Source of the DNA: Nisaea nitritireducens
Lineage (GTDB): Bacteria; Pseudomonadota; Alphaproteobacteria; Thalassobaculales; Thalassobaculaceae
DNA length: 64,000 bases
NCBI RefSeq assembly: GCF_014904795.1
Contig: NZ_JACZFS010000038.1
Location: forward strand, 57,192-121,191
Direction: 5' to 3'
Below the pieces are notes generated by a model. It was not told where the DNA came from and did not search any database. It was given only the letters and a program-made list of their open reading frames with translations. The number at the start of each line of letters is the position of its first letter. Position 1 is the stretch's first letter. The translations under genes and the position numbers were made by a program. Below, piece after piece: positions 9,559-18,386 of this stretch.

Positions 9559-11580
9559 ATGGCACGGACTCCGACAAAAAAATCTGCAGCGGCAACCCGC
9601 CGCTCATCCTCCGGCACGCGCAAGACTGCCGCGAAGAACGAGGCTGCGCGCAAACCCACCGCCAAATCACAACCGAAACCCGCGACTGCAAAAAAGCCGG
9701 CGGGCAAAAATTCCGCCGCCGGAACGCGCAAACCTGCCACGTCCCGCAAGCCGGCGACATCCCGCCGCCGTAAATCGACCGTGGTGCGCAAGCGCACAGG
9801 CATTGTTGCGGGGCTCATCAAATATGGTTTCGTCGCGGCGATCTGGGCCTTCGTGCTGGTGGGCGGCGTGCTCGCCTATCATGCCTACCAGTTGCCGGAC
9901 ATCACCGATCTCGACCGGTATGAGCGGGCGGGCGCAACCCGGCTGCTCGACCACGATGGCGCCATGTTCGTTTCCTACGGTGCATTGCATGGTCGCCCGG
10001 TCACAGCGGCCAATCTTCCCGATCCCCTGATAGATGCCCTGGTCGCAACCGAGGATCGACGGTTCTTCTCTCATTTCGGTATCGATCCGATCTCGATCCT
10101 GCGGGCGGCCGCGGTCAATCTCAAGGCGGGGCGGACGGTGCAGGGCGGCAGTACCCTGACCCAGCAGCTCGCCAAGAATGTCTTTCTCAGCGCGGACCGG
10201 TCCTATTCCCGGAAGATCCAGGAACTGCTGCTGGCGTTCTGGCTGGAGCACCGTTTCAGCAAGCAGGAGATCCTCGCGCTCTATCTCAACCGGGTCTATT
10301 TCGGTGCCGGCGCTTATGGGGTGGATGCGGCGGCCCGGAAGTATTTCCGCCGACCGGTGGAGGACCTGACAGCATACCAGTCCGCTATGCTGGTCGGTTT
10401 GCTGAAGGCACCGTCACGCTACAATCCGGCGGTCGACCAGGAGCGCTCACAGGGCCGCACGCGGCAGGTTCTGCTGAACATGGCCGATGCGGGCTACCTC
10501 ACCGAGGACGCGGCAGAGCGGATCGCCGCCCGTCCGTCCGCCATCCAGGGCGCGGCAGGGGTGAGCCGGAACCATCGCTATTTCGCCGACTGGGCGCGGG
10601 AGCGGGCGAACGGCTATGCCGGCCCCGGCGGCGGGGACCGCACGGTCCGCACGACCCTCGACAGGCGGCTGCAGCGGATCGCGGAGTTGGCCGTCAGCGA
10701 GGGCATGAAGCGCGGTGCCAAGAAGGGCGCCCGGCAGGTCGCCATGGTGGTGATGTCGCCGGACGGCGCTGTCCGGGCGATGATCGGCGGGCGCGACTAT
10801 GCCAGCTCCCAGTTCAACCGTGCCACCCAGGCGCTGCGCCAGCCGGGTTCCGCCTTCAAGCCTTTCGTCTTTCTGGCAGCGCTTGAGGCAGGGTACACGC
10901 CCAAGACGCGGCTGCCCGATGCACCGGTTGCGCTGAACGGCTGGACGCCGCGCAATTTCGACGGCCGGTATCGGGGGGAGGTCACGCTTGAAGACGCGCT
11001 GGCGCATTCTTTGAACGCGGCGACGGTGAATCTCTCTGAAGCGATCGGTCGGCGCCGGGCGCTTTCGGTTGCGCGCCGGCTCGGCGTGACGGCCACTCTG
11101 CCGGAAGGGCCAAGCCTCGCCCTCGGCGCAGGTGAGGTGACGTTGCTGGAAATGACGGCGGCCTATGCGGCATTCGCCAATCAGGGCCGGTTCGTCTCGC
11201 CCTATGCGGTCGAGCGCATTCAGACATCCGCCGAAGGGGCGATCTATGCCCATGACGACCGACCCGCCCCACAGATCGTGGAGGAGCGCACGGTCGCCGA
11301 TTTGAACTCCATGCTGCAGTTGGTGGTGGAAAGCGGCACAGGTCGCCGGGCCCGTATCGGGCGGCCCGCTGCCGGGAAAACCGGCACCTCCCAGGATTTC
11401 CGCGATGCCTGGTTCATCGGTTATACGGCGGATCTGGTCGCCGGGATCTGGATCGGCCGCGACGATGCCTCGGCCATGGACGGCGTGACAGGCGGCAGCC
11501 TGCCTGCCGAAATCTGGGCTGATTTCATGTCGAAAGCGGAAGACGGACCGCCCCGGTCGCTGGCCCTGAAGGCGAATTAG
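9559..11580 (+). CDS. Class A penicillin-binding protein with H1-like tail
   Basis: This 673-residue bifunctional enzyme polymerises glycan strands and cross-links peptidoglycan in the periplasm. Residues 1-79 form a Lys/Ala/Pro/Ser/Thr-rich cytoplasmic tail resembling histone H1 C-termini. One transmembrane helix follows at about 84-108. The glycosyltransferase (GT51) domain has the catalytic E165 in ATEDRRFFSHFGID and the GGSTLTQQLAKN motif. The transpeptidase has S431xxK434 (GSAFKPF), SLN at 483-485 and KTGTS at 606-610, so all catalytic motifs are intact. It belongs to the PBP1A-like group, but the exact orthologue is unclear. The ATG at 9559 lies just after the AT-rich island. It is convergent with the next gene. 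Confidence 0.92.
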   Translation: MARTPTKKSAAATRRSSSGTRKTAAKNEAARKPTAKSQPKPATAKKPAGKNSAAGTRKPATSRKPATSRRRKSTVVRKRTGIVAGLIKYGFVAAIWAFVLVGGVLAYHAYQLPDITDLDRYERAGATRLLDHDGAMFVSYGALHGRPVTAANLPDPLIDALVATEDRRFFSHFGIDPISILRAAAVNLKAGRTVQGGSTLTQQLAKNVFLSADRSYSRKIQELLLAFWLEHRFSKQEILALYLNRVYFGAGAYGVDAAARKYFRRPVEDLTAYQSAMLVGLLKAPSRYNPAVDQERSQGRTRQVLLNMADAGYLTEDAAERIAARPSAIQGAAGVSRNHRYFADWARERANGYAGPGGGDRTVRTTLDRRLQRIAELAVSEGMKRGAKKGARQVAMVVMSPDGAVRAMIGGRDYASSQFNRATQALRQPGSAFKPFVFLAALEAGYTPKTRLPDAPVALNGWTPRNFDGRYRGEVTLEDALAHSLNAATVNLSEAIGRRRALSVARRLGVTATLPEGPSLALGAGEVTLLEMTAAYAAFANQGRFVSPYAVERIQTSAEGAIYAHDDRPAPQIVEERTVADLNSMLQLVVESGTGRRARIGRPAAGKTGTSQDFRDAWFIGYTADLVAGIWIGRDDASAMDGVTGGSLPAEIWADFMSKAEDGPPRSLALKAN

Positions 11581-11592
11581 CCCTGACGCCAA

Positions 11593-12516
11593 TCAAAGCG
11601 CGCCTGTTTCGATATCCACGATCAATGGCAGATGATCCGAGCTGACATGCGGGCCGAGGGCCGCACCGCCGACCTTCAGAGTGGGCGAGATCAGGGCATG
11701 GTCGATCGGCAGGGCCATCAGGTCGCCAAGCCAGTTATCCCCCCATGTGAAAGAGCGGCGCAGGCCCGGTACCACCCGGGTGCCTGAATCAGCGGCGATC
11801 TTCTGTACGGCGTGGCTCCAGGGGGCGGCGTTGAAGTCACCGGTGATGATCAGCGGCGTGTCGAGCTGGTCCCAGATCGCTGCCAATGCTTCGATCTGCG
11901 CGGCCTGGGGCAGTGGGAACGGCCAGCGCAAATGAAGCGAGGCAACAGTGGTGTCCCGCCCGCCGCCTGAAACGGTAGCCCAGGCAAGCCGGTGATCCTC
12001 CAGGCATCCGGTCCCGGTGAATGCAGTCCGTGACAGCACGGCAATACCGACCGCACCCCGATAGGGACAGATGACCTGGTGCGGGTATGTTTCCTTGAGG
12101 CGCTTCGTCAGTCCCGGTTGTTCGACTGCGGCTTCCTGCAGGGTGATCACATCGGGTTTTATCTCCGCGATATAGGCCGCTACCTGCTCAATTTTGGCGT
12201 GGTTGTGATTCATGTTGAGGGACAGGACCCGGAGATGGCCCGCGCCCTGCGGCCGGTCTTCCGAGAGCATGCTGCCGCCGAAAAGCTGGCCGAGCGAGCC
12301 GGCACTGACCACGATCACGGTGGTGAGAAACAGGGCGCTGATCCAGGCACGCGTGACCAGCAGCGCAAGCAGGAAGGGAATGGCCAGCACCAGCAGGTGC
12401 AGGCGCAGATGGGAAAAACTGTCCGCCAACGGATGAAAGGCACCGAACTGACCGGCGATGAGAGCGGCGGCGATGGCAAGGGAACAAAGCAGCGAGAAGC
12501 GCCGGAGAGAATTCAT
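11593..12516 (-). CDS. Endonuclease/exonuclease/phosphatase-fold membrane protein
   Basis: The protein has 307 residues. The N-terminal 90 or so contain three hydrophobic segments, probably membrane helices. The rest is an EEP (DNase I-like) domain with LSLNMNHNH, the catalytic glutamate in ITLQEA, the metal/phosphate motif ITGDFNAAPWS, PIDHAL and the final SSDHLPLIVDI. Substrates in this fold include DNA, phosphoinositides and phosphodiesters; the true substrate is not evident. This membrane-plus-EEP architecture is common in alphaproteobacteria. The gene is convergent with the PBP gene (12 bp apart) and on the same strand as the metallopeptidase gene upstream. Confidence 0.85.
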   Translation of the reverse strand: MNSLRRFSLLCSLAIAAALIAGQFGAFHPLADSFSHLRLHLLVLAIPFLLALLVTRAWISALFLTTVIVVSAGSLGQLFGGSMLSEDRPQGAGHLRVLSLNMNHNHAKIEQVAAYIAEIKPDVITLQEAAVEQPGLTKRLKETYPHQVICPYRGAVGIAVLSRTAFTGTGCLEDHRLAWATVSGGGRDTTVASLHLRWPFPLPQAAQIEALAAIWDQLDTPLIITGDFNAAPWSHAVQKIAADSGTRVVPGLRRSFTWGDNWLGDLMALPIDHALISPTLKVGGAALGPHVSSDHLPLIVDIETGAL

Positions 12517-12606
12517 ATGAGGTGTGCCCGCTTGACGGTCGTTAACGAATGCGCGGGACTTTCGTGGGGAAATTTGACCGGATCATGGTCGAGTGATGGG
12601 AGGAGG

Positions 12607-13347
12607 TCAGCCGTAGCGATGCAACGTGGCGCCGTGCCGTTTCAGCCAGGCGCGGGACATGTCCATGTCTTCGACAAGTCCGTCGCAAAGCGCCCAGAAC
12701 CGGCCGGAATGGTTCATTTCGATCAGGTGGGCGGCTTCGTGAGCGCTGACATAATCCAGCACATGTTCCGGCGCCAGGATCAGGCGCCAGGAGAAGGAAA
12801 GCGCGCCGGTGGAGGAGCAGCTTCCCCAGCGGCTACGTGTGTCGCGCACGGAAATCCGTGTCGGCTTGCGTCCTAGTTGCTCGGCATGGAAGCGGGCACG
12901 GTCGGAGAGCTCGCGCCGGGCTTCCCGTTTCAACCAGTCTGTCAGCCGCCGGGCGAGATGGTCGGCACCGCCGGAGACCTCGAGATGTGGCAAGCCATCG
13001 TCGTGACTTTCCGTGCGCCGGACCGCGCCCCGCAGCTCCGGTGCATGGCGGATCCGGTGGTCGACACCGAGCAGGGGAATGGTGGTGCCGTCGGCAAAGG
13101 GGATGGCTTCCGGCAGACGGGCCAGCCGGTTTTCCAGCCAGACGACGTTCCGGGCGACGAAGCTTTCCGCCTGTGACAGGGAAACACCGGGCGGCAGAAC
13201 AAGCTCCGGCGCCCCGCGGGCAGGGTCGACTTTCAGCGACAGGCGACGGGCGCGGGCCGAGACCCGTACGGGCACCTCGATATCAGCACCGTCACGTCCT
13301 CTCACGATCAGAGGGGCTCTCACGATCATCGGGCCGGAAGCGTTCAT
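12607..13347 (-). CDS. YgjP/SprT-like zinc metallopeptidase (DUF45)
   Basis: This 246-residue protein of the YgjP family has a beta-rich N-terminal half and a C-terminal minigluzincin domain. It carries the conserved block RWGSCSSTGALSFSWRLILA, the zinc motif HEAAH (in YVSAHEAAHLIEMNHS) and the following NHSGRFW, where the histidine is the expected third ligand. The start may be at 13347 or six codons later at MIVRAP. No signal peptide is visible, so it is probably cytoplasmic. Family function is poorly known. Confidence 0.85.
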   Translation of the reverse strand: MNASGPMIVRAPLIVRGRDGADIEVPVRVSARARRLSLKVDPARGAPELVLPPGVSLSQAESFVARNVVWLENRLARLPEAIPFADGTTIPLLGVDHRIRHAPELRGAVRRTESHDDGLPHLEVSGGADHLARRLTDWLKREARRELSDRARFHAEQLGRKPTRISVRDTRSRWGSCSSTGALSFSWRLILAPEHVLDYVSAHEAAHLIEMNHSGRFWALCDGLVEDMDMSRAWLKRHGATLHRYG

Positions 13348-13438
13348 GAGCGCGTTATTACCAAGGTCTAGTGGGTCGGAAAATACAAACTACCAGATAT
13401 TAGTGCCGTCAAGGAACCTGCCGGTCAATCGCGGCTCC

Positions 13439-14644
13439 TCAATCTTTCGAAGCACCGGGGCGCGGGATCAACATGACCGAGACCACGCCGAGCACACCGG
13501 CCACCGCGAACAGGTCCGGCATTACCAGCGGATGAAGGTTCTGCAGGCTGCTGATGATGAAAGAGCCGACCGCCCCGGTGCCCATCTGCAGGAAGCCGAG
13601 CAGGGCCGAGGCGACCCCGGCGATATGCGGAAAATGCTGGAGTGCGCCGGCCATGGAACTCGGCACGGTGATACCGAGGGCGACGAGCAGCAGCATGCTC
13701 GGGCCGATGATCGCGACGGCGGAGACATGGCCGAGCTGGGCCGGGATGAACATTGCGAAGCCCGCGATCAGGCCGACGACACTGCCGATCCGGACCATGT
13801 TGTAGATCCCGATCCGGCGGCCGAACCGGTTGGTGATGATGTTGCCGGTCAGAAACCCCGCGACATTGAACAGGATCAGCAGCCCGTAGGCCTGGGGCGA
13901 GTAGCCGAGTTCCACCATCAGGACATAGGGAGAGCCGGTCTGATAGGCGAACAGCATGCCGAAGATACAGCCGTTCAGCGCCGCATAGCCGAAGAACCGG
14001 CGGTCGATGATCAGCGTGCCGTAGGTTCTCAGCATGCCGCCGAGTTTCATCGCGTCGATATTCTTGTGCGCGTTGGTCTCCGGCAGGCGGAAAAGACTGA
14101 AGACGAACAGCAGGCAGCCGACCACCGCCATGAAAATGAAGGAGGCCTGCCAGCCGAAATGGCCCTGAAGCTGGCCGCCGATGGTCGGTGTCAGCGCCGG
14201 GGAAAGCGCCATTGCCATGCCGATATAGGACATGATCCGGGCGGAATCGGTGCCTTCGGACTTGTCGCGGATGACCGCCCGGCTGATGGCGTGGCCGGAG
14301 CAGGCACCGATGGCGAGTAGCACGCGGGCGCAGATCAACGCCCAGATACTCGTTGCCAGGGCGCAGGCGATGGCTCCCAAGACATAGAGGGCGAGGCCCG
14401 TCAGGATCACCGGCCGGCGTCCGAACCGGTCCGAAAGCGGCCCGGCTAGTAGCTGGAAGAACGCGAAAGCGGTGAAATGCACTGTCAGGGTAAGCTGAAC
14501 GGTACCCATGTCGGTCTGAAAGTACTCGACGAGCGACGGCAGTGACGGGACGAACATGCCAACGGCCATCTGGCCGAGGGCGACCATTAGCGTGAGAGTC
14601 GCGATGCCGCTGGCCGAATCGACCCGGAAATCGGTTTTTTGCAT
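13439..14644 (-). CDS. Bcr/CflA-type MFS multidrug transporter
   Basis: From the ATG at 14644 the protein has about 401 residues with twelve predicted hydrophobic helices. The loop 2-3 signature GPLSDRFGRRPVILTG and the helix-4 stretch RVLLAIGACSGHAISRAVIRD are typical of the Bcr/CflA drug-resistance group of proton-coupled exporters. The open frame extends 20 codons upstream to a TTG, but that segment is hydrophilic and unlike the family. It is a single gene 87 bp downstream of ada on the same strand. The substrate is unknown. Confidence 0.88.
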   Translation of the reverse strand: MQKTDFRVDSASGIATLTLMVALGQMAVGMFVPSLPSLVEYFQTDMGTVQLTLTVHFTAFAFFQLLAGPLSDRFGRRPVILTGLALYVLGAIACALATSIWALICARVLLAIGACSGHAISRAVIRDKSEGTDSARIMSYIGMAMALSPALTPTIGGQLQGHFGWQASFIFMAVVGCLLFVFSLFRLPETNAHKNIDAMKLGGMLRTYGTLIIDRRFFGYAALNGCIFGMLFAYQTGSPYVLMVELGYSPQAYGLLILFNVAGFLTGNIITNRFGRRIGIYNMVRIGSVVGLIAGFAMFIPAQLGHVSAVAIIGPSMLLLVALGITVPSSMAGALQHFPHIAGVASALLGFLQMGTGAVGSFIISSLQNLHPLVMPDLFAVAGVLGVVSVMLIPRPGASKD

Positions 14645-14731
14645 GGGTGATCTTCGACATGGAGGAAGGCCGCCACTGCAGGCGACCTCTCTTTCATAGC
14701 GCAATTTTGCACTGCGGTAAAACTGGTTAGT

Positions 14732-15877
14732 TTACCCGGCCTCGGCGAGGCTCATCTCTTCACGCCGCTGATGCTCTTCTTCGAGTAATCGACGCTTGCG
14801 GGGCACGCCCCAGCGATAGCCTGTCAGGCTGCCGCCGGCCCCGACCGCGCGGTGGCAGGGAATGACAAGGGCGACGCGGTTGCTGCCGCAGGCCCGGCCA
14901 ACGGCACGGGGCGCCCCCGGCTTGCCGATGGCGTGCGCCAGCTCTCCATAGGTTCGGGTCTCGCCATAGGGCACGTCCATCAGGGCTTCCCAGACCTGCC
15001 GTTGGAAGGCGGTCGCCTGAATGTCGAGCGGCAGTTTGATATCCGGCAGCCGTCCTTCGAGATGGGCAATCACGGCTTCGGTGATCCGGCCAAGGGTATC
15101 GTCGTCCCGCACGATCTCCGCTTTCGGGAATTCCTCGCGCAGTTCCTGCTCAAGCCTGGCGGTGTCTTCACCGAGGGCGAGAAAGCAGATCCCGTTCTCC
15201 GTTGCGGCGATGAGGATCTGGCCGAGTGGGCTCGGTGCGAGGGTAAAGGCGATGACCGCGCCGCGCCCGCCCTTGCCATAGGTCGCCGGTGTCATGCCGA
15301 GCTGACCGCGTGCCTTTTCATACAATCGGCTGGAGGAGCCGTATCCGGCACCGTAGAGCGCCGGGGCCACGGCTTCGCCGGACTTCAGGTTGCTGCGCAG
15401 CCGTTCGAGCCGCCGCGCGTCCCAATATTGCCGTGGGGTGACGCCGGTTGCGGCCTTGAAGGTGCGTTGCAGGTGGTAGGGCGAGAGGCCGGTAGCCTCC
15501 GCCAGTTCTTCCAGGGTTGGTGAGGCCTCGTCCGCCGCCTCCAGCAATGTGCAGGCTGCCTGCACGGCACCGAGCCGCCGGGTTTCGGCCGCATCCGCGC
15601 CAAGGCATTTCCGGCAGGCCCGGTAGCCAGCGGCCTCCGCGGCGGCGGCGCTGTCGTAGAACCAGACATTCTCGCGTTTCGGTCTGCGCGAGGAGCAACT
15701 CGGGCGGCAATAGATGCCTGTGCTTGTGACCGCATAGAAAAACACGCCATCCGCTTTGGCGTCGCGGGTCTGCACCGCCGTCCAGCGCTGCGCATCGTCG
15801 TTGAAACGGTTCGATTCCGGCTTTCCGATTGAACTGCTATCCGGCATGGGCCCGGCCTCCTCGGTGACTTCGCCCAT
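14732..15877 (-). CDS. ada: Ada: O6-methylguanine-DNA methyltransferase / activator
   Basis: This 381-residue fusion is the adaptive-response regulator. The N-terminal Ada domain has the four zinc cysteines C57, C61, C88 and C91 (GIYCRPSC and YRACRKC), one of which accepts a methyl group from phosphotriesters and turns the protein into an activator. An AraC-type HTH covers about residues 105-200. The C-terminal methyltransferase has the active-site C340 in VIPCHRAVG. All domains are intact. An alternative start is M11 (MPDSSSIG). It is divergent from ugpB across a 227-bp gap. Confidence 0.95.
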   Translation of the reverse strand: MGEVTEEAGPMPDSSSIGKPESNRFNDDAQRWTAVQTRDAKADGVFFYAVTSTGIYCRPSCSSRRPKRENVWFYDSAAAAEAAGYRACRKCLGADAAETRRLGAVQAACTLLEAADEASPTLEELAEATGLSPYHLQRTFKAATGVTPRQYWDARRLERLRSNLKSGEAVAPALYGAGYGSSSRLYEKARGQLGMTPATYGKGGRGAVIAFTLAPSPLGQILIAATENGICFLALGEDTARLEQELREEFPKAEIVRDDDTLGRITEAVIAHLEGRLPDIKLPLDIQATAFQRQVWEALMDVPYGETRTYGELAHAIGKPGAPRAVGRACGSNRVALVIPCHRAVGAGGSLTGYRWGVPRKRRLLEEEHQRREEMSLAEAG

Positions 15878-16027
15878 TTTATACCTTTTCGGCGCGGCTT
15901 CCGACTATCCGCAGCTTGCGCGGCAAACCGGGTATTTCCGCAGCGGCTGGCTGATCGGAACAGAACAAACGAACATTTCATATTTTCAAATGAAAAGAGA
16001 AACTTAGCCGTCATTATTGCAACGAAA

Positions 16028-16045
16028 ATGTCACGGTTCTTTCAC
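16028..16045 (+). promoter_or_regulatory. Pho box upstream of ugpB
   Basis: Two 7-bp direct repeats, ATGTCAC (16028-16034) and CTTTCAC (16039-16045), are separated by GGTT. This gives the 11-bp periodicity and CTGTCAC-like half-sites of PhoB boxes, and lies 59 bp before the ugpB ATG. Ugp transporters are classic Pho-regulon members, so function and site agree. An inverted repeat TTTCAT/ATGAAA (15976-15981 and 15990-15995) lies further upstream and could serve ada or ugp. The rest of the 15878-16104 gap shows no ORF. Confidence 0.75.
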
Positions 16046-16104
16046 CGTTCGGACGTGTGCCGGGAATAGGGTCGGCGCTCGTATTTCTTCCAACGGAGCC
16101 TCTT

Positions 16105-17412
16105 ATGAAAGCGACCAAGACGATCTTCGCCGCTGCGGCCGGCCTTGCCATGCTCGGCGCCGGCGCCGCAAACGCGGCCACTGAAATCACCTTCTGGCAT
16201 GCCATGGGTGGCGGTCTCGGTGAGACGGTCAACACCATCGCCAAGGACTTCAACGCGTCCCAGAGCGAATACAAGCTGACCCCGATCTACAAGGGCGGCT
16301 ACGAAGAGACCATGACCGCCGGGATCGCAGCATTCCGCGCCGGCGAAGCGCCGAACATCATCCAGATCTTCGATGCCGGCTCCGCCACCATCATCAATGC
16401 CAAGGGCGCCGTTTATCCGGTCGCCAGCCTGCTGAACGAGAACGGTGTGCCGTTCCACGCCGAGGATTACATCTCCGGCGTCCGTAACTTCTATGCGGAC
16501 AGCAAGGGCGACATGATCGGCATGCCGTTCAACAGCTCCACCCCGGTGCTCTATTACAACAAGGACGCGCTCGCCAAAGCCGGCGTGCAGCCGCCGAAGA
16601 CCTGGGAAGAGTTCGAGGAAATCGCGCCGAAGCTGAAGAAAGCCGGTTACATCGCCCTTTCCCAGTCCCATACCCCGTGGATCTTCTCCGAGAACTTCCA
16701 TTCACGGCACAACATCCCGCTGGCGAACGACAATAACGGCTTCGACGGCGTTGCTACCAAGATCAACTACAACAACGAACACATGCGCATGCACTTCTCC
16801 AAGGCACGCGAATGGCAGCAGGCCGGCCTGTTCGGGTATTACGGCAGCAAGTGGGGCGACAACCAGAAGCCCTTCATCGACCAGGAAGTCGCCATGTGGC
16901 TCGGCTCCTCGGGTTCCTTCGGCGGCCTGAAGAAGAGTGCCAAATTCTCCTTCGGCACCACCAACCTGCCGTACTGGAACAGCATCACCAAGGGTGAGGA
17001 ATATACGACCTTCATCGGTGGCGCCGCGCTCTTTGCCTTCAGCGGCAAGGAAAAGGCCCAGAACGAAGGCGTTGCCAAGTTCTTCCAGTTCCTGACCAAG
17101 CCGGAGACCCAGTTTTTCTGGCACAAGGAAACCGGTTACGTGCCGATCACCAACGCGGCCTACAAGCTCGCTCAGGAAACCGGTTACTACAATGACGAGC
17201 CGGACGCCGAAGTCGGCATCCAGCAGCTGAACCAGAAGGCGGCCGCGAACAACAAAGGCTATCGCCTCGGCTACTACGTTCAGATCCGTGAAGTCATGAC
17301 CCGCGAATATGACCAGGTCTTCGCCGGCACCAAGTCCGTCGACGACGCTTTCGCGGCTATCGAGGACGGCGCCAACAAGCTGCTGGCCCGCTTCGCCAAG
17401 ACGGTTCAGTAA
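16105..17412 (+). CDS. ugpB: Glycerol-3-phosphate ABC transporter, binding protein UgpB
   Basis: From the ATG at 16105 (GGAG at 16095-16098) the protein has 435 residues. The signal peptide MKATKTIFAAAAGLAMLGAG ends at ANAA, exporting it to the periplasm. The mature part is a family 1 solute-binding protein with the UgpB-characteristic ITFWHAMGGGLGE, NSSTPVLYYNKDA, MWLGSSGSFGG and HKETGYVPIT segments. It binds sn-glycerol-3-phosphate and glycerophosphodiesters for uptake by UgpAEC, encoded immediately downstream. A Pho box precedes it and a hairpin follows it. Confidence 0.94.
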   Translation: MKATKTIFAAAAGLAMLGAGAANAATEITFWHAMGGGLGETVNTIAKDFNASQSEYKLTPIYKGGYEETMTAGIAAFRAGEAPNIIQIFDAGSATIINAKGAVYPVASLLNENGVPFHAEDYISGVRNFYADSKGDMIGMPFNSSTPVLYYNKDALAKAGVQPPKTWEEFEEIAPKLKKAGYIALSQSHTPWIFSENFHSRHNIPLANDNNGFDGVATKINYNNEHMRMHFSKAREWQQAGLFGYYGSKWGDNQKPFIDQEVAMWLGSSGSFGGLKKSAKFSFGTTNLPYWNSITKGEEYTTFIGGAALFAFSGKEKAQNEGVAKFFQFLTKPETQFFWHKETGYVPITNAAYKLAQETGYYNDEPDAEVGIQQLNQKAAANNKGYRLGYYVQIREVMTREYDQVFAGTKSVDDAFAAIEDGANKLLARFAKTVQ

Positions 17413-17430
17413 CCAGCATTTCTCGTAAGA

Positions 17431-17461
17431 GCGGCGGGCGGTATCAACCGTCCGCCGCTTT
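17431..17461 (+). terminator. Hairpin between ugpB and ugpA, probable attenuating terminator
   Basis: An 11-bp stem (17431-17441 with 17448-17458, one G-T pair) encloses the loop TATCAA and is followed by TTTCCTGTT. Its place between a binding-protein gene and its permease genes is typical of partial terminators or 3' stabilisers that raise binding-protein mRNA relative to the permease. Structure is seen; effect is inferred. Confidence 0.7.
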
Positions 17462-17491
17462 CCTGTTCCGGCTCGTCAAGGGAAGTCGCCG

Positions 17492-18370
17492 ATGAAACGG
17501 CAGCAATTCGACAGTCTCACCCTGCCGTATCTGCTGATCGCGCCTCAGCTCGCGATCATCTTTATTTTCTTTGTCTGGCCCGCGGCCCAGGCGGTCTACC
17601 AGTCCTTCATGCTGGAAGATCCGTTCGGTCTGGCCAGCCAGTTCGTCGGGTTCGACAATTTCACCGAAGTGGTTTCGAACGAGCATTACGCCCGCTCGGC
17701 GCTCTTCACCGCGATCTTCTCCGGGCTGGTGGCCTTTCTCTCCATGGCCATCGCCCTGCTGCTCGCGGTCAAGGCGGACGGCATCCTGCATGGTCAGTCG
17801 GCCTACAAGATTATGCTGACCTGGGTCTATGCCGTGGCGCCGGCCGTTGCCGGCATGATGGGAGTCTTCCTGTTCGATCGTTCCATCGGCCCGCTCAATC
17901 ACCTGTTCAACGCCACCGGCTGGCCGTTCAATCCGCAGCTCGACGTGTTCGACGCCTCGGTGACGGTGATCCTGGTCTCGGTCTGGAAGCAGATCAGCGT
18001 GAACTTCATCTATTTCCTTGCCGGTCTGCAGTCCATCCCGCGCGCCGTGCGCGAGGCGGCCCTGATCGACTGCCGCAACGGCTTCCGCCGGTTCTGGACT
18101 GTGACCCTGCCGCTCTTGGCACCGACCGGCTTCTTCGTTCTGGTGATCAACATCACCTATGCCTTCTTCGAGACCTTCGGCGTGATCGACACAATGACCC
18201 GCGGCGCCCCCGGCGGCGGCACGGCGACGCTGGTCTACAAGGTCTATCAGGACGGCTTCCTCGGCGCGGATATCGGCGGCAGCTCCGCCCAGTCCGTCAT
18301 TCTCATGATCCTCGTGCTCGGGCTGACCATCGTGCAGTTCCGTGTGCTCGAGAAGCGCATCCATTACTGA
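17492..18370 (+). CDS. ugpA: Glycerol-3-phosphate ABC transporter permease UgpA
   Basis: This 292-residue inner-membrane permease has six predicted helices and the cytoplasmic EAA loop EAALIDCRNGFRRFWTVTLP that contacts the UgpC ATPase. The N-terminal LPYLLIAPQLAIIFIFFVWP and the stretch TYAFFETFGVIDTMTRGAPGG match UgpA. It is second in the ugpBAEC order and pairs with UgpE to form the channel. The start codon at 17492 follows the inter-gene hairpin by about 30 bp. Confidence 0.93.
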   Translation: MKRQQFDSLTLPYLLIAPQLAIIFIFFVWPAAQAVYQSFMLEDPFGLASQFVGFDNFTEVVSNEHYARSALFTAIFSGLVAFLSMAIALLLAVKADGILHGQSAYKIMLTWVYAVAPAVAGMMGVFLFDRSIGPLNHLFNATGWPFNPQLDVFDASVTVILVSVWKQISVNFIYFLAGLQSIPRAVREAALIDCRNGFRRFWTVTLPLLAPTGFFVLVINITYAFFETFGVIDTMTRGAPGGGTATLVYKVYQDGFLGADIGGSSAQSVILMILVLGLTIVQFRVLEKRIHY

Positions 18371-18386
18371 GCCGGGGATCGACGCC

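Noticed and set aside
13013..14320. A 435-codon plus-strand frame opposite the metallopeptidase and MFS genes
   Set aside because: It spans two convincing minus-strand genes and shows no recognisable domain.
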